Shown here in pieces: positions 1 through 7,245 of a stretch of DNA of 35,262 bases. Source of the stretch: Ardenticatenales bacterium (GTDB taxonomy: Bacteria; Chloroflexota; Anaerolineae; Epilineales; Epilineaceae); assembly GCA_020853525.1 (NCBI GenBank), contig JADYYS010000049.1:1-35262 (forward strand), given 5' to 3'. Within the stretch, counting starts at the first letter, position 1; the number at the start of each line of letters is the position of its first letter. A model generated the notes under the pieces. That model was not told where the DNA came from and ran no database searches. It was given only the letters and a program-made list of their open reading frames with translations. The translations under genes and the position numbers were made by a program.

Positions 1-775
1 TGCTGGCGGTGGTCCATGCGGTCCGAGCGGCAGGCATCGTCTACGCCGACGAAACGAGTTGGCGGCAGGGGAAGAAAGGCGCCTGGCTGTGGGAGGCGGG
101 CGCCGGCAAGGGGCTGGTGTTCTTCCGTGTCCAGCTGGGTCGAGGACGCATGGAAGCCAAGCGCCTGCTGGGCAAGAACTTTGGCGGCCTGGCCGTCGTC
201 GACATGCTGGGTGCCTACAACTGGATCGTCCTGCGCCAGCTGTGCTGGGCTCATGTGCTGCGGGTCTTCCGCGCCATCGCGGAGCGCAAGGGCTCCGAGT
301 GGCATGGTCGCCGGCTTGAGTTGGCCGGTTACAGAGTGCTCGCTGACTGGCGGGCTTGGCGGGACGGCAAGATCTCTCGCGACGCGATGATCAAGCGCAT
401 CACCGCCCACCGCGCCACGACTCACGCGCTCCTGGAGCGCGTTGTCGACGCCGGACTCGCCGAGCGCAGCTGCAGGCAATCCGCCTGGCTGCTCAAACGC
501 GAACATCTGCTGTGGACGTTCCTCGACCACGAGAGTGTCGAACCCACCAACAACGTGGCCGAGCGCCGCGTTCGCCGCGGGGTGCTCATGCGCAAGAAGA
601 CCTTCGGCACCGATTCGGTCCACGGTAGCCGCTTCGTCGAACGCATCCTGACCGCCACCGGTTGTCTTCGTGAGCAAGAGCGCGACGTCCTCGCTTTCCT
701 GACAGATGGCTACGCGGCCCACTTGGCTGGACGGCCCCTGCCGTCTCTGCTGCCGCTACCCAGCTGAACGCTTAC
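1..775 (+). mobile_element. IS66-family insertion sequence, right-hand part (left end outside window)
   Basis: The segment holds the C-terminal part of an IS66-type transposase. It ends in a terminus that reads GTAAGCGTTCAGCTG on the minus strand (761-775), and GTAAGCG is the usual start of IS66-family ends. The transposase stop codon (765-767) lies inside this terminus. At 776 the sequence becomes the coding sequence of a restriction gene on the other strand, which fixes the boundary to the base. IS66 elements usually duplicate 8 bp of target, so GAACGGCC (776-783) should recur at the unseen left end. Confidence 0.85.
3..767 (+). CDS. IS66-family transposase (TnpC), 5'-truncated by the window edge
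   Basis: The frame is open to the first bases of the window, so the GTG at 9 is not the true start and the N-terminal part is missing. The visible part carries the DDE catalytic core: first Asp in the YADETSW motif, second Asp in VVDMLGAYN, and the Glu in the EPTNNVAERRVR motif that is diagnostic of IS66 transposases. The C-terminal tail (FVERILTATGCLREQERDVLAFL) also fits the family. The product would cut and join IS66 ends, normally with the small TnpA and TnpB proteins encoded upstream, outside the window. No internal stop or frameshift is seen, so it may be functional if the rest is intact. Confidence 0.92.
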   Translation: MAVVHAVRAAGIVYADETSWRQGKKGAWLWEAGAGKGLVFFRVQLGRGRMEAKRLLGKNFGGLAVVDMLGAYNWIVLRQLCWAHVLRVFRAIAERKGSEWHGRRLELAGYRVLADWRAWRDGKISRDAMIKRITAHRATTHALLERVVDAGLAERSCRQSAWLLKREHLLWTFLDHESVEPTNNVAERRVRRGVLMRKKTFGTDSVHGSRFVERILTATGCLREQERDVLAFLTDGYAAHLAGRPLPSLLPLPS

Positions 776-985
776 GAACGGCCAGATCTGGCTCACCCAG
801 TTCATAACGGCCTTGGGCTTGGAGTCCGGATAGCGCAGGTTCATGGCTTCCACGAGGGCGGCGCGGTCGGGGAGCATGGCGAGGTTGAAGTCCAGCGCGT
901 CCCAGGTAACGAAGACGCGGTTCTCTTGGCGGAACTTGAGTTCGTATTCGCCGTGGGCGCCGGCGCGGATGAGCCAGATAGACAT
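776..985 (-). pseudogene. Mrr-like restriction endonuclease, N-terminal fragment interrupted by IS66
   Basis: Seventy codons remain, starting at an ATG preceded by GAGGAG 8 nt upstream. The protein begins MSIWLIRAGAHGEYE and ends NWVSQIWPF exactly at the IS66 boundary. This is the conserved N-terminal module of Mrr-type restriction endonucleases, in which a C-terminal PD-(D/E)xK nuclease domain follows. Here the nuclease domain is absent, and the frame runs 21 codons into the IS66 end before stopping. The start lies 31 bp beyond the stop of the HNH gene, so this was the last gene of the defence operon. The remainder probably lies left of the IS66 copy. The family call rests on remembered similarity of this short module. 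Confidence 0.72.
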
Positions 986-1016
986 CTTTCAGCTCCTCGG
1001 CCTCGGAGTGCGCGGA

Positions 1017-1823
1017 TCAAGCTGTCTGAAGGAGTCCCATCGCTCGTGGATCTCCCGTGCTAACCACACACGCTCGCGCGACAGCCGACAACTCCTTCTC
1101 CTCCTGCATGAGTTCGCGCACGCGTCGTGCCGCTTGCTTAAAGCGATCCCGTGCGATCACATTTCCTTGATCGGCAATATACGTTTCCAGCTCGCGCAGG
1201 TATTCCTCGATTGCATCCCAGCATTCCGCCCAAACAGTCTTGCGCTTGTCCATCAAGGGTGGAAAGTCGAGATTATACCTTTCCACTGAATACTCCACCC
1301 GACTCCTCTGCCACGGATCTGCGATATGAGCGGCAGGAAGAGCTCGACCTTCCATGTTGAACGAAAGCAACCCAGGATCATCCGCATCACTCGGATCAAG
1401 CAGTAGCGGATCTTCGAACCGAAGGTCACCATGCGGCAAGCAACGCACACACCCAGCGCGCAACGGAAAGTATGTACTTTTCTTTCGATTGCCGGCATTA
1501 CCGCAAATGCGAAGGTTATGCCAGTCGAACGCCAGCCACCAGTAGCCATCGCATTCCGTGCCGTCGATATCCCTTACTGACTTCTTGGGCCGAAAGTGTT
1601 CCACGTCCCAGTGATTGAAGCAGTCCTTCGCCTCAGAGAACCAACACTTCTGATGCGACAGGATGAGCAACCAGGGTTTCAACGCGCCCCACACCGCCGC
1701 GTTGTCATCGATAATCTTGTTCCGCGCTCCAGCGTCAGCTGCCTGCTTGAGTTGGATCAAGAGCGCATCGGCCTTCGCAAGCCACTTTGGTTCGGGCTGC
1801 TTGCGCAATGGGATGTGTCTCAC
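1017..1823 (-). CDS. HNH endonuclease, PtuB-like / restriction-associated
   Basis: The 268-residue protein has a treble-clef HNH signature near residues 58-110: KCWFSE with Cys60, then DVEHFRPK with His76, then WLAFDWHNL with His102 and Asn103. This arrangement is typical of HNH nucleases that work with an SMC-like ATPase, such as PtuB of Septu and the retron Ec78 effector. The start is a GTG at 1823 that overlaps the last base of the ATPase stop (TAGTG), indicating translational coupling. No membrane segment or signal is seen. The likely role is nucleic-acid cleavage licensed by the ATPase encoded directly upstream. The substrate (phage DNA, host DNA or tRNA) cannot be read from the sequence. 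Confidence 0.8.
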   Translation of the reverse strand: MRHIPLRKQPEPKWLAKADALLIQLKQAADAGARNKIIDDNAAVWGALKPWLLILSHQKCWFSEAKDCFNHWDVEHFRPKKSVRDIDGTECDGYWWLAFDWHNLRICGNAGNRKKSTYFPLRAGCVRCLPHGDLRFEDPLLLDPSDADDPGLLSFNMEGRALPAAHIADPWQRSRVEYSVERYNLDFPPLMDKRKTVWAECWDAIEEYLRELETYIADQGNVIARDRFKQAARRVRELMQEEKELSAVARACVVSTGDPRAMGLLQTA

Positions 1824-3400
1824 TATGACCTCCCGCCGGCGTCCGACTGCTCTTCAGCCATGACCTCTGCGAGCACTGCGTCTGCCAGTTCAACTTGTGC
1901 GTCAATCTCCACCTTAGACAATGTGCCAGCTGACGATGGGGAGCGCCGCCGAGCCATGGCATTAGCAAATGACTCGAAGTATGGATTTGGGTGGGTTCGC
2001 GAGACGCCCATATCGTTAAGGTCGGCAGCCAATCTCATCAGCTCTGCTTGTTCCTCGTCTGATTTGTCGACCTTTCCGAGCAGGAAGTAGTGTCTATCTA
2101 GTTTCTTCAATACCTCCCACGCTAGAGTCGATCGCAAGCCATACAATTCCGACTTAAGCAGCCCCTCCACACCGATACCGATCGGATCGAAGTCAGGTTC
2201 AGACGCGACGACTTGCCCTTCACTCTCAGTGAGCACGCGTACCTGATTCTTATGAAGGCTTCCGATCATGAGCGGGTTGTGCGTGGAGATGATAAGCTGG
2301 CCCATCTCCGCGCGGATATTCTGCTTCAATAGCTTCAGGAAATCATAGGTCCAAATCGGATTGAGATGAGTATCTGGTTCGTCAAGAAGATAGAGAACCT
2401 CGTCATCTTGAGTGAACAAGAGGAGACCAAGGACTGTAAGTAACTGCTGTTCGCCCTCGCTGAGTTGAGTGAATCGCACTCTCGCGCCATTCTTCATTCG
2501 CACAAGTATTCGAACTTCATCAATGAGGTCGCAGAGGTACAGCGCCTCGAGATTAGCAAACAGACTCTTCACGCCTTCGAATGGAGCGCGCAGGGCCTTC
2601 AGTCGCGCCTCATCCTTGACGAATAGGTACTTTCGTTCGGTCCTTTCGGTATCCCTTGGAATTGGGCGCTCTACATCTTCCGTTCTTTGAAGTGGCGCAA
2701 GTGCAACATCCCACAGCCGCCGCACAAATGGGAGGAATGCTCCGGTCGCATTCCACAGTTGTTCTTCTGTATCGACACCCGGACGCACGCCACGGTGATT
2801 TCCCCACCAAGGCTTCTTGAGCACGAAGAGGGCAGATTCGAACGCGTCTATGCCCAATCGCTCGCCCAGAAACTTCTGTGCCTTGCCATCATCTGTGAGG
2901 AAGAAGGCGAGAAGTGCAAGCTGGCTATACTCCTTTCGGCAGAAGAAGAAGCGTCGTAGCGGAGCATCGTCGTCTTCATTCCTTAGCAGCGCGCGATAGC
3001 GCCGCCGTGTCGGTGGTTCGAATTGCTTCTCAAGTCTGCTGCCCCAACCCGAATAGTATGCGAAGACGTGCTGCGGCAGAAGCACGTGCACTTGGTCCCT
3101 GAAGCGCGCAGCGCTCATCTTCGATCCGTCCACCTCGATGGCCAGTCGACGGCTTGGTCTGGCTGGATCACATTCAACATGAATCGAATGTCCATAACAC
3201 GAATACTCGATGTCATAGTAGAATGCTGTCGCCTGACCCACTTCCAGTTCACGAAAGATTTCGACGATAGCTTCGATCAGGTTTGACTTGCCGGTTCCAT
3301 TACGGCCGAGCAGCACCGTAGTCGACTCGCTCGAGTCGAAGTTGATTTCGAATGACACCAGATTGCGGTACTTCGGAATTCGAAGGTGGATGAGTCTCAT
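1823..3400 (-). CDS. AAA/ABC-type ATPase, PtuA-like (restriction system-associated)
   Basis: The 525-residue protein has an SMC/ABC ATPase head: Walker A GRNGTGKS (32-39), ABC signature LSEGEQQ (313-319), Walker B LLDEPD (338-343) and an H-loop STHNP (372-376). The insert between Walker A and the signature lacks a long coiled coil, so it resembles PtuA-type and OLD-like defence ATPases rather than true SMC or RecN proteins. Its ATG overlaps the hsdS stop by 4 bp (ATGA), and its stop overlaps the HNH start by 1 bp. This coupling suggests that ATPase and HNH form one effector unit attached to the type I locus. Similar ATPases are annotated as restriction system-associated, so the association itself may not be new. 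Confidence 0.85.
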   Translation of the reverse strand: MRLIHLRIPKYRNLVSFEINFDSSESTTVLLGRNGTGKSNLIEAIVEIFRELEVGQATAFYYDIEYSCYGHSIHVECDPARPSRRLAIEVDGSKMSAARFRDQVHVLLPQHVFAYYSGWGSRLEKQFEPPTRRRYRALLRNEDDDAPLRRFFFCRKEYSQLALLAFFLTDDGKAQKFLGERLGIDAFESALFVLKKPWWGNHRGVRPGVDTEEQLWNATGAFLPFVRRLWDVALAPLQRTEDVERPIPRDTERTERKYLFVKDEARLKALRAPFEGVKSLFANLEALYLCDLIDEVRILVRMKNGARVRFTQLSEGEQQLLTVLGLLLFTQDDEVLYLLDEPDTHLNPIWTYDFLKLLKQNIRAEMGQLIISTHNPLMIGSLHKNQVRVLTESEGQVVASEPDFDPIGIGVEGLLKSELYGLRSTLAWEVLKKLDRHYFLLGKVDKSDEEQAELMRLAADLNDMGVSRTHPNPYFESFANAMARRRSPSSAGTLSKVEIDAQVELADAVLAEVMAEEQSDAGGRS

Positions 3401-5757
3401 TGCAGCGCCATCAACTTTCGCGCCGCCGTTGGAGTGTTCGTGCGTTGTTCGCGGAGCAGCCCATGCAACTCTTCATCCTTCAGCTGATCGTAGAAGTCAT
3501 CGATCTCAAGTCCTGACGCAGACTGCAATGCTTCAGGACTAAGAGGTCCTTGAATACGGAGGATGGAAGACAATATCGCGGATTGACTGATTTCCGGTGC
3601 GATGGGCGCGGAAACTTGCCCGGACGAGCCAAGGCCACCCAATTGCAGTACATGCACGACAAATTCGGCCGCGTTCTTTGCCGCCAATTCAAGATTGGAA
3701 GTAACTTCCTTGCCGTCTGGCAAAGCGCATATCGCCTTGACCAATATCCAATCGACTTTCGCGTCGTGAGCGGCGGAATAGGACTCGGAGCCATCCAAGT
3801 CTCCGCCTACTGCATCTGGCTCATTAGTCAGGAGCCAGTGTCTAATACCGGAAATGTTTGCCAGCAATTTACCTGAGATGACCGTACCAAAGTGCGTCTG
3901 GGTGCCCTGCCAAACGAGATCGCCAGCGAGGAATCGGTCTACAAGCCGCTCGGAGCACGCGGTTCGATCTCCTTGAAGCCTCTGGTGGAACCGCAATCCA
4001 GCCATGGGTTGGGACTCATAGTGCAGGATCTGCGTTGCGATCAGAATGTCTCCGAGTTCCTGCTTGTTCGGGTGCAACCCGAATGCGAGTCCGCACATGA
4101 TGACGGCTTGGGGGCGAAGATCCTGAATGGCCTGACGCAATGCAAAGACAGCATAGTCCGGCGAACTGATTTTCAGTACAGCCTGGTGCAGCATGACTAC
4201 GGGAACCGCACCGTGAATGCCCAGGTCGTAATAGGTCTTGTTTCCTATAATCCTAGAGTTCGCTTGCTTGCCCGTCTGCTTGGCAAATACATTCAAGACC
4301 GCACGGGCTTCCACTTTGGCCGCTGTTACAATCAGAATGCAAGACTGGAGGCTTGGCTCACTTTGCTGGGTAGTTACTGGCATTGAATCCTCGTTTTCGT
4401 GGGCTATCGTTGAGCGTCGGCCTGATTCGCGTGTCGGGGCACTCCCATCGCTGTTCTCACGAGCCTTCCGTATGCGTTCCAGCAGTTCGGATGCCGGTTC
4501 GTCATCGGGATCTTGCGGCACCAATTCACCGCGAAACGCCATTGCGAGAAGGGAGGGCGTAAGGTTGGCGACATGGGTTCGGGCTGCGACATGAAGCGCT
4601 TCGAGGCGATCGGCATAAGCAAAGAGAACTTCGACTCGGCGGACGATCTCTGTTTGCTCATTGAGCGGTGGCACCCTGATTGCGAGGGAACGCAGCCCAT
4701 TGAGCGGAATTGTCAACTGGGCGGTTCCCGTTGCCATGGCGGTGGCTTGTTCACGAGTGTTATCACTTCCTAGCACATACAGCAAGTAGCGACTAGCGAT
4801 CCGCTCGGCATTCGGCCTAAATATTGCCAAGTGACGCTGAAAGACGAAGGGGCGATCCGTATCAACAAGAGCAGATATACCCAATGATCCAGTGACAGAG
4901 TACAGAATGTCTCCCTTCTGCGGACGTCGTTCGGCCTTCATTGTTTCAAAGTAGGAACTCGAAACAAATCGAGATGCCTTCTCCAAACGAAGGCTTCCAT
5001 CATTGATTGCAGAAATCGTGATAAACGGAATTCCACTGGCAACTTGCGGCGGAGGCTGGTGGTCGCCATCCGTAATCGACAAACAGAGATCTGCCAAGCG
5101 CGCTTCATGCCAATCAGGAAGCCCTTTGGTTGCATTCCACTCCTCTGTCAACTGTCCCCCTGTTGCCGCAGCCAACACCGCCCGCCGAAACCCCTTGAGT
5201 ATCCCCGGCACCCGGTCCAGCCGCTCCCGGCACGCATCCACCCGCGCGAGGACCGCACCAAGCTTGTCAGTGATGCGTTTCTGTTCGTTGAAAGGTGCCA
5301 GTGGAAGCTCACTGTCTAACACATACTGCTTTGGCACGCGCTGTTGACCGACCGCTCCGCTCATCAATTGCTCGCCGTCGATCAGAAACTGCGGTGTCTT
5401 GAAATGCGCCAGAAGGTACTTGGGAAGCACCCCGCCCGGGATAGGGCGACAAACGAAGTACTCAGTGCTGCCAGCACCGATACCATTCGGCAAACCGCGG
5501 ACGATACCAGCCTTCCCGTTCTCAAAACTCGGCGTGATTCTCGCTAGGAGGACATCTCCGTCGGCAATGTGTGTATAGCCCTTCTTCACTTCTGACCAGA
5601 GCCGAGGCTCGAAGGTATGGCGTGAGCGAAAGGTGACGCCGAGGCGCTGAAGTGGCACAAAGCCGACCACAGTGTCATCGGCACAGTCGCTCCTTGGCCC
5701 GAGGTGGATCAGATCTCCGACGCGGGCAGTTACCCAGCCAGCCGGGAGGTCGCTCAC
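3397..5757 (-). CDS. hsdS: Type I specificity subunit HsdS fused to a nucleosidase-like (PNP/UDP) domain and a winged helix
   Basis: Residues 1-430 are a complete HsdS: TRD1 (about 1-150), first conserved helical region (155-200), TRD2 (215-360), and second conserved region with LNEQTEIVRRVEVLF and AFRGELVPQDPDDEPASELLERI (364-430). A linker (431-465) leads without a stop into a phosphorylase-superfamily domain (about 470-710): ILIVTAAKVEARAVL, PQAVIMCGLAFGL, LGDILIATQILHYE, and VDWILVKAI. Residues 720-786 look like a winged helix. Family members normally show GEMEG and ICDWADG; here these are GDLDG (652-656) and ICALPDG (676-682), so the catalytic Asp is Ala678 and base-binding Glu residues are Asp. 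The gene starts 9 bp after hsdM. HsdS should direct target recognition in the HsdMSR complex. The extra domain may bind SAM/SAH-type nucleosides, which is inference. Confidence 0.87.
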   Translation of the reverse strand: MSDLPAGWVTARVGDLIHLGPRSDCADDTVVGFVPLQRLGVTFRSRHTFEPRLWSEVKKGYTHIADGDVLLARITPSFENGKAGIVRGLPNGIGAGSTEYFVCRPIPGGVLPKYLLAHFKTPQFLIDGEQLMSGAVGQQRVPKQYVLDSELPLAPFNEQKRITDKLGAVLARVDACRERLDRVPGILKGFRRAVLAAATGGQLTEEWNATKGLPDWHEARLADLCLSITDGDHQPPPQVASGIPFITISAINDGSLRLEKASRFVSSSYFETMKAERRPQKGDILYSVTGSLGISALVDTDRPFVFQRHLAIFRPNAERIASRYLLYVLGSDNTREQATAMATGTAQLTIPLNGLRSLAIRVPPLNEQTEIVRRVEVLFAYADRLEALHVAARTHVANLTPSLLAMAFRGELVPQDPDDEPASELLERIRKARENSDGSAPTRESGRRSTIAHENEDSMPVTTQQSEPSLQSCILIVTAAKVEARAVLNVFAKQTGKQANSRIIGNKTYYDLGIHGAVPVVMLHQAVLKISSPDYAVFALRQAIQDLRPQAVIMCGLAFGLHPNKQELGDILIATQILHYESQPMAGLRFHQRLQGDRTACSERLVDRFLAGDLVWQGTQTHFGTVISGKLLANISGIRHWLLTNEPDAVGGDLDGSESYSAAHDAKVDWILVKAICALPDGKEVTSNLELAAKNAAEFVVHVLQLGGLGSSGQVSAPIAPEISQSAILSSILRIQGPLSPEALQSASGLEIDDFYDQLKDEELHGLLREQRTNTPTAARKLMALQ
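4381..4392 (-). promoter_or_regulatory. Candidate internal ribosome binding site and start inside the hsdS fusion
   Basis: On the minus strand GAGGA (4388-4392) lies 4 nt before an in-frame ATG (4381-4383, Met459). This falls precisely in the linker between the HsdS part and the nucleosidase-like domain. Use of it would give a 328-residue protein holding only the nucleosidase-like and winged-helix domains. The spacing is short but acceptable. It may be a relic of two formerly separate genes whose intervening stop was lost, or a working internal start. Confidence 0.45.
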
Positions 5758-5766
5758 GCCTCTACC

Positions 5767-7221
5767 TCAATCAAGTGATGCACCTAGTTCTTTGAGAATC
5801 CCCCTCAACTCCGCCATGGCCCCCTCAAGCTCCAGCATCGCCTCCCGAGCCAACGCCGCCGGTTCGCGCAGCTCATCCGCGTCCCCGTCACTGTCATCCT
5901 TCAGCCACGCGATGTCAAGGTTGTCGCCGCGTTCAGCGATGGATGCCCTATCGTAGCGACGAAAGCGGCCAGACTCGCCCGTGTCGACTCGTCCCTTCAA
6001 GCTCGTCGCACCGCCCAACGGATCATCTCCGAAGGCCGCCTCGAACTCTACGAAGTGCTCGCGAGTGAGCTCCGTGCGCTTCCCGTACTGCGGCATGTTG
6101 GCCCGGAGGTCGTAAACCCAGACCTCCTTCGTGTTCCCCTTATCTGTCCGGCCGCGGGTGAAGAAGAGCACGTTCGTCTTCACTCCCTGGGCATAGAAGA
6201 TGCCGGTCGGCAGCCTCAGAATCGTGTGCAAGCTGCACTTGTCCATCAGGTCGGCGCGGATCTGGCGGCCCACGTTTCCCTCGAAGAGAACGTTATCCGG
6301 CAGCACCACCGCGGCGCGGCCGCCAGGCAGGAGGCCACGATAGATGTGTTGCAGAAAGCAGAACTGCTTGTTACTTGTGGGGAACGTGAAGTCGGTGCGG
6401 GTTGGCAATCCGCCGCCGCTCTTTGTACCGAAGGGTGGGTTTGTCAGGATTAGCGTCGCCTTCGGCAGCGCCTCGCCGTCGGTACTTAGGGTGTCACCGT
6501 ATCGGATGCCGCTCTCGTCCGGGTCAGAGTCGAGCCCGTGCAGCATCAGGTTCATCAGTGCCAGGCGGTGCGTGTCCGGCACATGCTCCATGCCATAGAA
6601 CGTATGGCGGCGATACTTGATCTGTTGCCGTTCGGTCCAATGGTCGGGGTTCGAGTGCGTGCGAATGAAGTTGTTTGCGGCGATGAGGAAGCCACCAGTG
6701 CCCGCAGCCGGGTCCTGAATGATGTCGTCTAGCGTAGGACACATGAGCGCCACCATGCTTTCGATCAACGGCCGTGGCGTGAAGTACTGGCCGGCACCGG
6801 ACTTCTTCTCGTTGGCGTTCTTCGCCAACAGGCCCTCGTAGAGATCCCCGAGCCCCTCCTTGCGAGCGTTGTACCAGTCCAGCTTGTCAATCTCGGTTAC
6901 CAGCGTCGAGAGTGTCACCGGCTTCTTGATGAACGAAGTGGCGTTCGCAAAGATCTCCTGAACAAGCCGTGACTGTGCCTCGCCCAGACTGACCAGCGAG
7001 TGACGGTAGATGCGCAGCCGCTCGCCCGCGCTCGCCCGCTCCAGATCGTCCCATCGGCAGCCATCTGGGATCTCGCCCTCTGTCCCCGTCTCCTTCGCCA
7101 TCTTGAGAAACAGCAGATACGTCAGCTCGGTAACGTACTGGTGGTACGTAACCCCATCATCCTTGAGCACATTGCACAGGTTCCACAATTTGGCGACGAT
7201 GTCGTGCGTCATATTGCTCAT
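5767..7221 (-). CDS. hsdM: Type I modification methyltransferase HsdM (N6-adenine)
   Basis: The 484-residue protein has the N-terminal HsdM helical bundle (about 5-135), then the methylase fold with SAM-binding motif I DPAAGTGGF (170-178) and catalytic motif IV NPPF (261-264), both intact. FTPRPLIESMV just before motif I is typical. It methylates adenine in the recognition site chosen by HsdS, using S-adenosylmethionine. It sits 24 bp after hsdR and 9 bp before hsdS, within one operon. The start ATG at 7221 has only a weak AAGGA 13 nt upstream; Met4 is a possible alternative. Nothing suggests inactivation. Confidence 0.95.
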   Translation of the reverse strand: MSNMTHDIVAKLWNLCNVLKDDGVTYHQYVTELTYLLFLKMAKETGTEGEIPDGCRWDDLERASAGERLRIYRHSLVSLGEAQSRLVQEIFANATSFIKKPVTLSTLVTEIDKLDWYNARKEGLGDLYEGLLAKNANEKKSGAGQYFTPRPLIESMVALMCPTLDDIIQDPAAGTGGFLIAANNFIRTHSNPDHWTERQQIKYRRHTFYGMEHVPDTHRLALMNLMLHGLDSDPDESGIRYGDTLSTDGEALPKATLILTNPPFGTKSGGGLPTRTDFTFPTSNKQFCFLQHIYRGLLPGGRAAVVLPDNVLFEGNVGRQIRADLMDKCSLHTILRLPTGIFYAQGVKTNVLFFTRGRTDKGNTKEVWVYDLRANMPQYGKRTELTREHFVEFEAAFGDDPLGGATSLKGRVDTGESGRFRRYDRASIAERGDNLDIAWLKDDSDGDADELREPAALAREAMLELEGAMAELRGILKELGASLD

Positions 7222-7245
7222 TCGGGCAGCTTGTCCTTATCCGGA

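Noticed and set aside
3397-4383. Treating the nucleosidase-like part as a separate gene with its own entry.
   Set aside because: The frame is continuous with hsdS, so it is annotated as one fusion and the internal start only as a possibility.
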